From contig NZ_SCFB01000001.1 of NCBI RefSeq assembly GCF_004210305.1, forward strand, positions 62,001 through 126,000: DNA of 64,000 nucleotides, in the 5' to 3' direction. The stretch is from Candidatus Finniella inopinata (GTDB lineage Bacteria; Pseudomonadota; Alphaproteobacteria; Paracaedibacterales; CAIULA01). Positions 25,981-34,884 of this stretch are shown one piece after another. The translations under genes were made by a program, and so were the position numbers. Position 1 is the first letter of the stretch. Every line of letters starts with the position of its first letter. Under the pieces are notes generated by a model. The model saw only the letters and a list, made by a program, of their open reading frames with translations. It was not told the DNA's origin and searched no databases.

Positions 25981-27813
25981 TTACAAAAGGCCTATTTGAC
26001 GCCAGTAAGGCATTGATAAGTACAATCCCAGGATACGGGCAGCATTGATCAAAATATTGTAGGACAAGAATTTTCTACGTTCGTAAGCTAACTTGCCCTC
26101 AAAAAAGTTTTCAAAATTCCTATAAAAATTTGATTGGTAAGGAAAAAACCAAATCTCGCAAGCAACCAAAATGCAGAAAGTCGTAATCCATAAATTGATT
26201 TGATAAAAATCTGCGATAGGAAGCCCAATAGCCATCATGATAAAAAAGCTAGTTGCCACCGGAAAAACAAACCGCACTAAAATAGAGACTAAAATCAAAG
26301 CCATGAGAATCTGTGATCTGCCATTCCCAAAGAAATTTATAAAATCAGACAAATTATCTTTAATCAGCATATCTATGTTTAAGAAGGACATGGCTTTAAT
26401 TGTGCCGAGGCCTGCACCGACTAATAACAAAAAGGACCAATCTGTCTGTACAGCCCAATCTTTGATTCTAATGATCTTCAAAGATGCCAGCACGCAAAAC
26501 AAGAAAAGACTTACCCAGGCAAATTGAATTTGGTGCAAAGAAAGAGTCAAAATAGATGCTAGGAACAAGAAAATGACGATCACCGCGTGCCATTCTTCTG
26601 ACTTTAAGGGGCCCAGAACTTTCAGTTGGTGCATTAGCCTTTCCTTGGGGTTTTCTAAATGAGTTCGATCCTGAAAAAACAACGATAACCCAAACAAATT
26701 TGTTGTAAGCAAAACAACACCAAAAACGAAAGTTGTTGTGGTCCAACCAAAAGAACTGATCTGGTTGTTGCTTTGTAATGGCAAAATTCCCAATGCAATA
26801 AAGTTAATAAGTGATCCTGTTAGAAAGACACTGCTTAAGCTTGTGACCCCATAAAAATTTGAGACGGCAATCTTAGTGGCCAGAGATGATTGATTTTCTG
26901 CTTTCAAGACTTTGATGAGATCTTGTGTTAAGGGAGCCATTAAACGAGAACGCATGAAAGCTGACGGTATAATTGGGGTTATAATGGATCCAATCAAAAA
27001 GAGTCCTGCTGAGTACCAGGATTGTTTCTCTGGAAGCAGTCTGACCATAAGAATGACAAGTCTATAAACCAACCCAGATGAAGTAATGACTGACGCAATC
27101 CCAGGCAATGTTAAAATCAATAAATAGCTTTCTGAGGAAAACCCTTCCAAGACGATTCGAGATGGGACAATGCCTAGGATAATAGTTGTAACTAAAATAA
27201 GAAGAACAGGGATGAATTCATAAACGACGTTAAAACTCCATAGGACCAATCCAGAGGATAGTATTGACAAAAAAAATCGCTTATTGGTGCACAAGTCGGC
27301 ACTAAGCGTATTGTATACGACGAAAGGCACTATAAACGAGAAAATCCAGGCAAGCAAAACTCTTAAAATTGATGCAGAATTTTTGACGGAGTATTCTTTT
27401 TTAGAATCTGGCTTGGAAGCAGGATGAATGGTGTTGTGAAAAAATAAATGAGCGCCTAATTCAGGATAAGTTTTTAATAATTTTTCCAAAATATCAAATG
27501 GTAATTTGACTAGGATAGAATGCCCGTGTGCTTTGGCTGTGCCTTCGTAAAAATTGTTTTTAAAGGCGGCTTCCGTGCCAAATGATTCATGAACATGTCG
27601 TTCTGCCTTATGTCGTCCACTGCTTATCAGGACAGATCCCTCAGCAATAAAATACACACTGTCAGCAATCTCATTTTTCTCAAAAATGAGTTGGTCAGGT
27701 TCACAAACCATAACCTCCAGGTGGGGAAGAATTCGGGCCTTTTCAGAATCTTGAAGACAAAGAAGAAAAGGGTGTGAGTTCATGAATTCAACAATGCATA
27801 ATTGTTTGTTCAT
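25981..27813 (-). CDS. Cyclic-nucleotide-binding-domain fused to SLC13/DASS-type anion transporter
   Basis: 610 residues. Residues about 10-125 form a CNBD/cupin fold (LPHLEVMVCEPDQLIFEKNE, IADSVYFIAEGSVLISSG). The phosphate-binding cassette is degenerate: SFGTEAAF replaces FGE-type sequence, and E90-G91-T92-A93 has Gly where cAMP-binding proteins have Arg. After a linker, about 10-12 membrane spans match the SLC13/ArsB-like ion transporter superfamily, with hairpin-type motifs LTGSLINFIALG and FPVATSFFIMMAIGLPIADF in positions of the DASS substrate-binding repeats. First gene of the operon (16 bp before the binding protein). Substrate probably a dicarboxylate, sulfate or similar anion, but unproven. 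Confidence 0.85.
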   Translation of the reverse strand: MNKQLCIVEFMNSHPFLLCLQDSEKARILPHLEVMVCEPDQLIFEKNEIADSVYFIAEGSVLISSGRHKAERHVHESFGTEAAFKNNFYEGTAKAHGHSILVKLPFDILEKLLKTYPELGAHLFFHNTIHPASKPDSKKEYSVKNSASILRVLLAWIFSFIVPFVVYNTLSADLCTNKRFFLSILSSGLVLWSFNVVYEFIPVLLILVTTIILGIVPSRIVLEGFSSESYLLILTLPGIASVITSSGLVYRLVILMVRLLPEKQSWYSAGLFLIGSIITPIIPSAFMRSRLMAPLTQDLIKVLKAENQSSLATKIAVSNFYGVTSLSSVFLTGSLINFIALGILPLQSNNQISSFGWTTTTFVFGVVLLTTNLFGLSLFFQDRTHLENPKERLMHQLKVLGPLKSEEWHAVIVIFLFLASILTLSLHQIQFAWVSLFLFCVLASLKIIRIKDWAVQTDWSFLLLVGAGLGTIKAMSFLNIDMLIKDNLSDFINFFGNGRSQILMALILVSILVRFVFPVATSFFIMMAIGLPIADFYQINLWITTFCILVACEIWFFPYQSNFYRNFENFFEGKLAYERRKFLSYNILINAARILGLYLSMPYWRQIGLL

Positions 27814-27910
27814 GATGCAATTCCTCCGCCTTAAAGTGAAAATACCTAACTTTTATACAAAGTCAGATCACTTTCATTCTAAGGCAGGGCTGGTTAACAG
27901 ACGTTTAATA

Positions 27911-28465
27911 TCAACCAGATATTTGATCCCTTAAAGCTGCAGCATCGATTGCTAAATCGCCCAAAGCCTGGTTGTGAGCGGCTTGATCTAGCCAGTAATG
28001 GGCCTGCTTTGGGTTGGCCTTTAGATTGTCTTCACCCTCTTTCAACAAAGCTCCTGCATTAAACTGCCCTGGTCCGTAACCACGCCTTGCTGCACACTCA
28101 TAGTAATATAAGGCCATTTCAGGGCATTTTCTAACTCCATCGCCGGCAAGGTAGCTGTCCCCTAGCGCTTTAAAAGCGGGGGCAAAACCAAGGTGTGCTG
28201 ATCGAAAGAAGTAACAATTTGCCAAGCACAAATCTTTTGTGACCCCGTAACCATTCAAATAGAAAGACCCTAAAAGAAACAAACCCTCAGGATGGTTCGT
28301 TTGTTCCAATGTTCGTAAAAAGTTTGCAGCGGCCTCTGTATTGCCATGATTCATGTGATAATACACATAATTTTCAACAGCTGAATCTTGAGGTGCATTC
28401 TGGTTATCCGCTGAAACGTTGGGACTTAGATAAAGAAAAGCTAAGAGAGGGAAGATTTTTTTCAT
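27911..28465 (-). CDS. Secreted Sel1/TPR-repeat protein
   Basis: 184 residues with a signal peptide (MKKIFPLLAFLYLSPNVSA) and four to five Sel1-like repeats, for example EGLFLLGSFYLNGYGVTKD, PAFKALGDSYLAGDGVRKC, MALYYYECAARRGYGPGQFN and ALLKEGEDNLKANPKQAHYW. Such alpha-solenoids act as protein-interaction scaffolds in the periplasm or outside the cell, often in host-associated bacteria. It stands alone on the minus strand between the CNBD-transporter operon and tRNA-Val. Confidence 0.85.
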   Translation of the reverse strand: MKKIFPLLAFLYLSPNVSADNQNAPQDSAVENYVYYHMNHGNTEAAANFLRTLEQTNHPEGLFLLGSFYLNGYGVTKDLCLANCYFFRSAHLGFAPAFKALGDSYLAGDGVRKCPEMALYYYECAARRGYGPGQFNAGALLKEGEDNLKANPKQAHYWLDQAAHNQALGDLAIDAAALRDQISG

Positions 28466-28559
28466 TTTAAAAATAATTTTAAATAAACTATTTCTAAACG
28501 ATACACGATTCTTCTGCTTGCCAAAAGGTTTTTATTGATGCTATCAAGGTGATCTGATT

Positions 28560-28634
<75 letters not shown>

Positions 28635-28655
28635 TTCATATTTCATAAGTAATCA

Positions 28656-29669
28656 ATGATAATAAGTGCCAAAAAGTTCTTTTCCAGACTGATCTTGTTG
28701 TCTTGTTTTTTGGCTGTGCCTTTTCTCTGCTTTTATATTTCTTCCCATTATTCTGTTAAAACGTCAGTGCAAACTGATCCGGTTACAGTGGTTATAAAGT
28801 CAGGCACATCATCATATGATATAGCCAACCAATTGGCTGACGCTGGCGTTATTCAGCACCCCTGGTTGTTTTTTGCGGGATATTGGTTAACGGGATCTAA
28901 AAAACCGCTTATCGCCGGGGAATATTCATTCAACCAAAGTGAATCGTGTTGGGAGGTATTGCAACACATCCAGGCTGGTCGGGTTGTGATCCGGAAATTG
29001 ACGGTACCAGAGGGGTGGACGGTAGGGCAGGTCATGGTTGCCTTGCAGCAGATAGATTGTCTGACAGGGCAGATTACAAAAGAACCCCCTGAAGGTAGTT
29101 TGTTGCCAGATACATATTTGTATGTTTATGGGGATAGTCGCCAAGAAATAATTAACCGGATGATGATGGCGATGAGCCAACAGTTGAAGCAGCTTTGGGC
29201 GCAACGACAAAGCGATAATTTGAACGTTCAAACTCCAGAGGCCGCCGTAGTTCTAGCCTCGATCGTTGAAAAAGAGACAGGCATTCCAGAGGAACGCGCG
29301 CGTATTGCGGGGGTGTTTTTGAATCGTTTGCGACTAGGGATGCCGTTGCAATCAGACCCCACTGTTATTTATGCGTTAACACTTGGCAAGAAGCCTTTGG
29401 ATAGGTCCCTTACAAGGGGGGATCTTAGTATTAATTCGGTTTATAACACCTATAAAATTAACGGATTGCCCCCCCATCCGATTGCTTGCCCGGGGATACA
29501 AGCCTTAAAAGCGGTCCTGAATCCTGTGCTTAGTCGGGATTTATACTTTGTGGCTAATGGGACAGGCGGCCATAGCTTCAGCGAAACCCTTGAACAACAT
29601 AACCATTATGTTTCAAAATGGCGTCAATTCAATCGCCAAATAATTAATGCAAATGCAAAAAAATCCTAA
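28656..29669 (+). CDS. mltG: Endolytic murein transglycosylase MltG (YceG family)
   Basis: Inner-membrane enzyme that cuts nascent peptidoglycan strands. An N-terminal anchor (ILLSCFLAVPFLCFYI) precedes a LysM-like region (VVIKSGTSSYDIANQLADAG). The YceG catalytic domain follows with KLTVPEGWTVGQVM, EGSLLPDTYLY and VVLASIVEKETGIPEERARI, where the Glu of VEKETG is catalytic, plus LQSDPTVIYAL and NTYKINGLPPHPIACPG. Length 337 is typical. It overlaps gmk by 23 bp, forming a coupled pair. Confidence 0.96.
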   Translation: MIISAKKFFSRLILLSCFLAVPFLCFYISSHYSVKTSVQTDPVTVVIKSGTSSYDIANQLADAGVIQHPWLFFAGYWLTGSKKPLIAGEYSFNQSESCWEVLQHIQAGRVVIRKLTVPEGWTVGQVMVALQQIDCLTGQITKEPPEGSLLPDTYLYVYGDSRQEIINRMMMAMSQQLKQLWAQRQSDNLNVQTPEAAVVLASIVEKETGIPEERARIAGVFLNRLRLGMPLQSDPTVIYALTLGKKPLDRSLTRGDLSINSVYNTYKINGLPPHPIACPGIQALKAVLNPVLSRDLYFVANGTGGHSFSETLEQHNHYVSKWRQFNRQIINANAKKS

Positions 29670-30288
29670 ACGTCGTGGTTTGTTGTTGGTCATCTCTTCA
29701 CCATCGGGTGTGGGGAAAACTTCTATCGTTAAGCAATTGATGTCTTTAGATTCCGAACTGACGATGTCCGTGTCTGCCACCACAAGGCCTAAAAGGGAAG
29801 GGGAAGTGGATGGAAAAGACTATCACTTTATGGATGAGGCGACATTCCAAGCGCGCCTTCAAGAAGGGGCCTTCATTGAGCATGCCAAGGTTTATGGAAA
29901 TTATTATGGGACGCCACGCCAGTTTGTGTTTGATCAATTAGATCAGGGGTTGGATGTGGTCTTCGATATTGATTGGCAGGGGACACAACAATTGGCCCAG
30001 GTGGCACGTCAGGATCTGGTGAGTATATTTGTACTGCCGCCTTCATTGGATGAACTTGAGAAAAGATTGCGCGGTCGAGGGCTTGATACTCAAGAGGTGA
30101 TAGAAAAGCGCCTTGCCCAGACAGCAAGTGAATTAAGCCACTGGGCCGAATATGATTACGTGGTTATTAATGACAATCTGGAAAAAACGGTTTTGAGAGT
30201 TCAAAATATTTTGAACAGCGAAAGATTGAAAAGGATTCGTCAAACAGATTTAACTGATTTTGTTCGCGGATTGGCGAGTCAATGCTGA
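29647..30288 (+). CDS. gmk: Guanylate kinase
   Basis: Phosphorylates GMP to GDP. P-loop SSPSGVGKTSIV near the N-terminus, GMP-binding block SVSATTRPKREGEVDGKDYH, FIEHAKVYGNYYGTPRQFV, VVFDIDWQGTQQL and a lid with RLRGRGLDTQEVIEKRL. 213 residues. Two in-frame ATGs (29647 and 29653) are possible. The start lies within the 3' end of mltG. Confidence 0.97.
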   Translation: MQMQKNPKRRGLLLVISSPSGVGKTSIVKQLMSLDSELTMSVSATTRPKREGEVDGKDYHFMDEATFQARLQEGAFIEHAKVYGNYYGTPRQFVFDQLDQGLDVVFDIDWQGTQQLAQVARQDLVSIFVLPPSLDELEKRLRGRGLDTQEVIEKRLAQTASELSHWAEYDYVVINDNLEKTVLRVQNILNSERLKRIRQTDLTDFVRGLASQC

Positions 30289-30357
30289 TACTTGCGTGTT
30301 TGGCCAGAACATGTGTAAATTACCGGACTAGAACTTTTATTGTAAAGCTAAGGCATC

Positions 30358-32013
30358 ATGACGACAATTGGCTTATGTCAAATAAACCCTTGGGTTGGAC
30401 ATCTTCAGTATAACTTAGAAAAAATAAAACAGCATTTCGTTTTATGCCAACAGCAGGACGTGGATTTGGTGGTTTTTCCCGAATGTGCAATTACGGGTTA
30501 CCCCCTGGAAGATTTGGTCCTAAAACCTTATTTTTTGCAGAAAGTTGAGCAGACTATTCATGATCTGGCTGCGGTGACGATTGGGTCCCCAACGGCCATT
30601 TTGTTAGGCTCTCCCTGGTTACAGGCTGGCAAAATTGTAAACACCGCCATGTTGATTGAAGATGGGAAAATTCAACATATCATTCTTAAACACAAATTGC
30701 CCAACCATGGCGTCTTTGATGAAAAGCGTATTTTCCAACCGGGACCCTTGCCTACTCCCATTCTTTTCCGGGGGTTGCAGTTGGGTGTTATGGTTTGTGA
30801 AGACATGTGGTACCCAGAGCCAGCGCAGCATTTGAAGCAAAACGGGGCTGAGATTTTGGTTGTGTTGAATGGTTCCCCCTTTGATTTGACGAAACACGAA
30901 AGACGCCAAAATCAGGCAAAAGAGAGAGTCGCTGATACTGGTTTGCCATTAATTTATTTGAACATGGTTGGCGGACAAGATCATTTGGTCTTCGATGGCC
31001 AATCCTTTGTGATGGCGACTGACCAAACTTATGCGTTGGAAATGCCCGCCTTTCAGGAAACTGTGGGCTTTATAAAACTTGAAAAGGAAGAAACGGTTGC
31101 CGTTAATCCTCTGCAGAATCTTCCCAAATCATCGATGAACGAGGCCGAAACTATCTATCATTGCCTTGTGATGGGGTTGAAAGACTACGTAGAGAAAAAC
31201 GATTTCAAGGGTGTTTTGATTGGTCTGTCGGGCGGTATTGATTCGGCCTTGGTGGCGGCCATTGCGGTGGATGCCTTGGGGGCTGAACGCGTGCAATGTG
31301 TTATGATGCCGTCGCCTTATACCTCAAAGGCAAGTTTTGATGACGCAGAAAGCATTGTTCAGTTTTTAAAAACCCCCTATGACATCCTGAGCATTGAACC
31401 AGCTATGGCTGCCTATGAACAAATTTTGCAAGATACGTTCGCTGACAAAACGGCCGACACGACAGAGGAAAATATTCAGTCGCGATCCAGAGGCATGGTT
31501 TTGATGGCCATGAGCAATAAGAATGGCTTTATGGTTTTATCAACAGGCAATAAATCAGAAATGGCCGTTGGCTATGCAACCCTTTATGGAGACATGTGTG
31601 GGGGCTATAACCCGTTGAAAGATCTGTATAAGATGCAGGTCTTTTCCTTGGCGAAATGGCGCAATGAAAACAGTCATTCTGGTTTTTTGGGGCCGGATGG
31701 CCCGGTTATGCCAGATAGTGTTATTACTAAACCCCCCTCGGCCGAACTTAAGCCCGATCAAACTGACCAAGACAGCCTGCCTGCTTATGAGGTTTTGGAT
31801 GCCATTTTGCATCAACTGATCGAGAAAAAAGCCAGCATTCAAGATGTTGTGGCCAACGGATTTAGGGAAGATGAGGTCATCAAAGTCTATCATCTGTTGC
31901 ACCGGGCCGAATACAAACGCCGTCAGTCGCCCCCCGGGCCAAAGGTCAGCACCAAAGCCTTAAGTGCAGAACGGCGTTACCCCATTACCAACGGTTTTTT
32001 GTTGAATTTGTGA
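30358..32013 (+). CDS. nadE: Glutamine-dependent NAD+ synthetase
   Basis: Amidates nicotinic acid adenine dinucleotide to NAD+ using glutamine nitrogen. Residues 1-260 form the nitrilase-type glutaminase with catalytic triad motifs VVFPECAITGYPLEDL (Glu), LKHKLPNHGVFDEKR (Lys) and GVMVCEDMWYPE (Cys). Residues 270-551 form the synthetase: LIGLSGGIDSALVAAIAVD (SGGxDS P-loop), STGNKSEMAVGYATLYGDM and YKMQVFSLAKW. Full length. The stop overlaps the next glycosyltransferase start by 4 bp. Confidence 0.96.
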   Translation: MTTIGLCQINPWVGHLQYNLEKIKQHFVLCQQQDVDLVVFPECAITGYPLEDLVLKPYFLQKVEQTIHDLAAVTIGSPTAILLGSPWLQAGKIVNTAMLIEDGKIQHIILKHKLPNHGVFDEKRIFQPGPLPTPILFRGLQLGVMVCEDMWYPEPAQHLKQNGAEILVVLNGSPFDLTKHERRQNQAKERVADTGLPLIYLNMVGGQDHLVFDGQSFVMATDQTYALEMPAFQETVGFIKLEKEETVAVNPLQNLPKSSMNEAETIYHCLVMGLKDYVEKNDFKGVLIGLSGGIDSALVAAIAVDALGAERVQCVMMPSPYTSKASFDDAESIVQFLKTPYDILSIEPAMAAYEQILQDTFADKTADTTEENIQSRSRGMVLMAMSNKNGFMVLSTGNKSEMAVGYATLYGDMCGGYNPLKDLYKMQVFSLAKWRNENSHSGFLGPDGPVMPDSVITKPPSAELKPDQTDQDSLPAYEVLDAILHQLIEKKASIQDVVANGFREDEVIKVYHLLHRAEYKRRQSPPGPKVSTKALSAERRYPITNGFLLNL

Positions 32014-32891
32014 TGCCAACTGTTTCCATCATTCTGCCAACCTACAATCGCGCTGGCTTTGTTCAGGCGGCGATTCAAAGTGCGTTGGCACAGACTTATA
32101 CCGATTATGAATTGATTGTTGTGGACGATGGTTCGACGGATGAGACGGTCAATCAGGTAAGGGCCATCGTCGATTCGCGATTGATATATGTGGCCCACAA
32201 TCAAAATAAGGGCGCTGCTGCTGCCCGCAATACCGGCATGAGAATGGCTCAAGGTGATTATATCGCCTTTCTTGATTCAGACGACACATGGCACCCGCAA
32301 AAACTAGAACAGCAAGTGGAGTTTTTGGAAAACAATTCCGGGTTGGGTGGATGCGTTACATCCTACCGGTTGGTATTTGACGATCATTCGGTGATTCGTG
32401 AAATTGCCATGGAGCCAAGTTTTTATCAACAAAGCCTGAAAGGGTGCAACCTGAGCCCTGGCAGTACGTTGTTGTTTAAGAAAGAGTGTTTAGAGAAAGT
32501 TGGATATCAAAACGAAAGCTTAAAAAGGTTTGAGGACTGGGAATGGCAAATCAGGTTTGCGCGCTTTTACGAATGGCAACGGGTGCCGGTGGTTTTGGCC
32601 GATATTCGGGCGGGGCACACTGTGAACTTTGAGACAGTCAAACAAGCCCTTAGCTATTTTCAAACTATTATAACCACCCTTCCCAACAATGACCAAAAAA
32701 CGATAAAGATGGCAATTTTCTATGAATTGTTTTATGCTTCCTGGAAAAATCGTTTATGGGGATGTGCCTGCGGTTATCTGGCCAAGTCTTTTTTACAGAT
32801 GCCACATGGTTGCGTTGGCTTTATGGTTTCTCTGCTAAGACGAAAAGTCAAAGAACGTTCTAAAGCTGGTCGAGTGTGTGTTGAAAAATAA
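32010..32891 (+). CDS. Family 2 glycosyltransferase
   Basis: 293 residues. GT-A fold starting MPTVSIILPTYNRAGFVQAA, with ELIVVDDGSTDETVNQV, GAAAARNTGMRMAQGDYIAF and LDSDDTWHPQKLEQQV (metal-binding DSDD). The acceptor region LSPGSTLLFKKECLEKVG and FEDWEWQIRFAR follow. No membrane span is obvious. First of three consecutive glycosyltransferases, coupled to nadE by 4 bp and to the next gene by 14 bp. Donor and acceptor unknown; surface polysaccharide assembly is inferred from the neighbours. Confidence 0.92.
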   Translation: MMPTVSIILPTYNRAGFVQAAIQSALAQTYTDYELIVVDDGSTDETVNQVRAIVDSRLIYVAHNQNKGAAAARNTGMRMAQGDYIAFLDSDDTWHPQKLEQQVEFLENNSGLGGCVTSYRLVFDDHSVIREIAMEPSFYQQSLKGCNLSPGSTLLFKKECLEKVGYQNESLKRFEDWEWQIRFARFYEWQRVPVVLADIRAGHTVNFETVKQALSYFQTIITTLPNNDQKTIKMAIFYELFYASWKNRLWGCACGYLAKSFLQMPHGCVGFMVSLLRRKVKERSKAGRVCVEK

Positions 32892-34026
32892 ACCTTATTT
32901 ATCTGTTGTTGCCACGTCCCGTAATGATGACCATGGCGGCAATGCCCTTTGGCGAACGCAGCACTTCGTTAGTGGCTTGGCAGCTCAAGCTTTGGTGCAT
33001 GAAGTCTCTATTGAGTTAATTTTGGTGGACTGGAATCCGCCTGCTGATAAGTCTGATTTAGTCGATGCTTTGGCGTGGCCTGAAAACAACCCTTATTTTC
33101 ATTATCGTGTTGTGCAAGTTCCAGCTGTTTACCATCAGCAGTTTCAGTTCGCTGATAAGTTGCCCCTTTTTCAGTATTTGGCCAAGAATGTGGGCATACG
33201 GCGTGCCCAGGGCGAATACGTTCTGGCCACCAATATTGATATTTTGTTTTCAGACAAATTGATGCAATTCATAAAAGGTGGGTTGCAACCAGGTCATTGT
33301 TATCGTGTAGATAGGTTTGATATTGACCCCAATATTCCAGATGGATTGCCTTTTCCCAAAATTTTAGAGTATGCGGATTCACACGTTGTTCGCGTGAATG
33401 GTTTAAAAGGTACCTTAAGTTATAAGCAGTTTCATGCGTCTTTCTTAGAACATTTGGGACGGTGTTTATATCGGTCCTTACGGATCATCATCGGATATTC
33501 CTTAAAAAACTTTAACTATTACCTGACTTTACCGTTGTCTTTAAAATTGCTCCAGAAATGGCGCATTGGAAATTTTAGAAAAAATTTCACAAGTCTAATG
33601 TTTTCTTTGAGGCAGCAGCTGGGTCCCAAAGACAAAATATTACATACAGGCGCCTGCGGCGACTTTACTCTCTTATCAAAACATGATTGGGATAGTATAA
33701 AAGCCTATCCTGAATGGGCTTTATACTCATGGCACATTGATTCCGTTGTTATGTACCAGGCCCATCATAATGGCATGAAGATGGTGAACCTCGATTCCTC
33801 TTATCGAATCTATCACATTGAACATGGTCAAGGGTCGGGCTGGACGCCAGAAGGCGCCAATTTATTATTTAACCGGCTTGATAAAAACGGCATTGAGTAT
33901 TTGGATGATGATGATTTAGAGGAACTTTTCTTCCAGCAAATCCTTAACAAAAAAGTGGGCAAGCAAACCGTTTACAACCAAACGTGGGGCGCGCCTGACG
34001 TGGTATTCCCGGAGCGCGGTAATTGA
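32878..34026 (+). CDS. Glycosyltransferase-like protein (GT-A fold)
   Basis: 382 residues. It opens with YLSVVATSRNDDHGGNALWR, a variant of the GT2 start, then IELILVDWNPPADKS and NVGIRRAQGEYVLATNIDIL with a DxD-like TNIDILFSD. A later block, HTGACGDFTLLSKHDWDSIK, followed by WHIDSVVMYQAHHNGMKMVN and IYHIEHGQGSGWTPEGANLL, resembles acceptor-binding regions of family 2/27-like enzymes. GTG at 32878 or TTG at 32881 are both possible starts. It overlaps neighbours on both sides. Confidence 0.78.
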   Translation: MLKNKPYLSVVATSRNDDHGGNALWRTQHFVSGLAAQALVHEVSIELILVDWNPPADKSDLVDALAWPENNPYFHYRVVQVPAVYHQQFQFADKLPLFQYLAKNVGIRRAQGEYVLATNIDILFSDKLMQFIKGGLQPGHCYRVDRFDIDPNIPDGLPFPKILEYADSHVVRVNGLKGTLSYKQFHASFLEHLGRCLYRSLRIIIGYSLKNFNYYLTLPLSLKLLQKWRIGNFRKNFTSLMFSLRQQLGPKDKILHTGACGDFTLLSKHDWDSIKAYPEWALYSWHIDSVVMYQAHHNGMKMVNLDSSYRIYHIEHGQGSGWTPEGANLLFNRLDKNGIEYLDDDDLEELFFQQILNKKVGKQTVYNQTWGAPDVVFPERGN

Positions 34027-34874
34027 TTACTTTTTTCACAACACCCAAAGCTTTCCAGGGACATATTGGCATCATCCAAACCAATGCCTTAACCAGTTGG
34101 TCTTGTCTGACGCCAAAACCTGAAGTCATTCTGTTGGGGAATGATCAGGGGGTAAAGGAAGCTGCCGAGCAGTTTCAATTCAGACACTTACCCCTTGAAA
34201 GTCCAGGAATTCCTGTTTTAAGCGAAATATTTGAAGCAGCCAGAGCAGCTGCTAGCCATGATTATTTGTGTTTCATTAATGCTGACATCATTTTGTTGGA
34301 CGACTTTATGCCAACGTTCATGCAGTTGTCCCAACAGTTTGAAAAATTCCTGATGGTCAGCAGCCGTTGGAATTTAGATATTCAAACAATTTTACCCCTT
34401 GAAAATGTAACCGATCGTACCAATCTAAGAAATAAGGCCGTTCAAACGCATGATATGTATCCAGCGGGAGGAACTGATTTTTTTGTGTTCCACAAGGATA
34501 TGTTTCAAACTGTACCGCCCTTTTTGTTAGGCAGGGGATATTGGGATAACTGGTTGATGTATCAGGCAAAACAGGAAAATGCCCCGGTCATTGATGTCAC
34601 CGCGGATGTGATAGCTGTTCATCAAAATCACGACTACAGCCATATTAAGGGTGTAAGAAAAGGTGATAACGATGCAGAAGCGGTATTTAAGGCGGCTGAG
34701 GGGAAACGAAACTTAGAATTGGCCGGTGGTCAGAAAAATATTTATACCAATTATGACGCTGATTATGTATTTATTAAGGGTCAGTTTTATAAGTCCTGGA
34801 ATTTAAAATTTATCTTTAGGCGCCTTAAGTCATCGATGAGACGTCTGAAAATACGTTTAATATCTCAAAAGTAA
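34023..34874 (+). CDS. Glycosyltransferase-like protein, related to the preceding gene
   Basis: 283 residues, TTG start overlapping the upstream stop by 4 bp (TTGA). Blocks include MITFFTTPKAFQGHIGIIQT, NALTSWSCLTPKPEVILLGN, YLCFINADIILLDDFMPTFM (DxD-like NADI) and YPAGGTDFFVFHKDMFQTVP, plus GRGYWDNWLMYQAKQENAPV. That arrangement resembles the GT-A module of its neighbour, but the usual GT2 signature is weak. The C-terminus is strongly basic (FRRLKSSMRRLKIRLISQK), perhaps for membrane binding. Confidence 0.75.
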   Translation: MITFFTTPKAFQGHIGIIQTNALTSWSCLTPKPEVILLGNDQGVKEAAEQFQFRHLPLESPGIPVLSEIFEAARAAASHDYLCFINADIILLDDFMPTFMQLSQQFEKFLMVSSRWNLDIQTILPLENVTDRTNLRNKAVQTHDMYPAGGTDFFVFHKDMFQTVPPFLLGRGYWDNWLMYQAKQENAPVIDVTADVIAVHQNHDYSHIKGVRKGDNDAEAVFKAAEGKRNLELAGGQKNIYTNYDADYVFIKGQFYKSWNLKFIFRRLKSSMRRLKIRLISQK

Positions 34875-34884
34875 AGAGGGTAAA

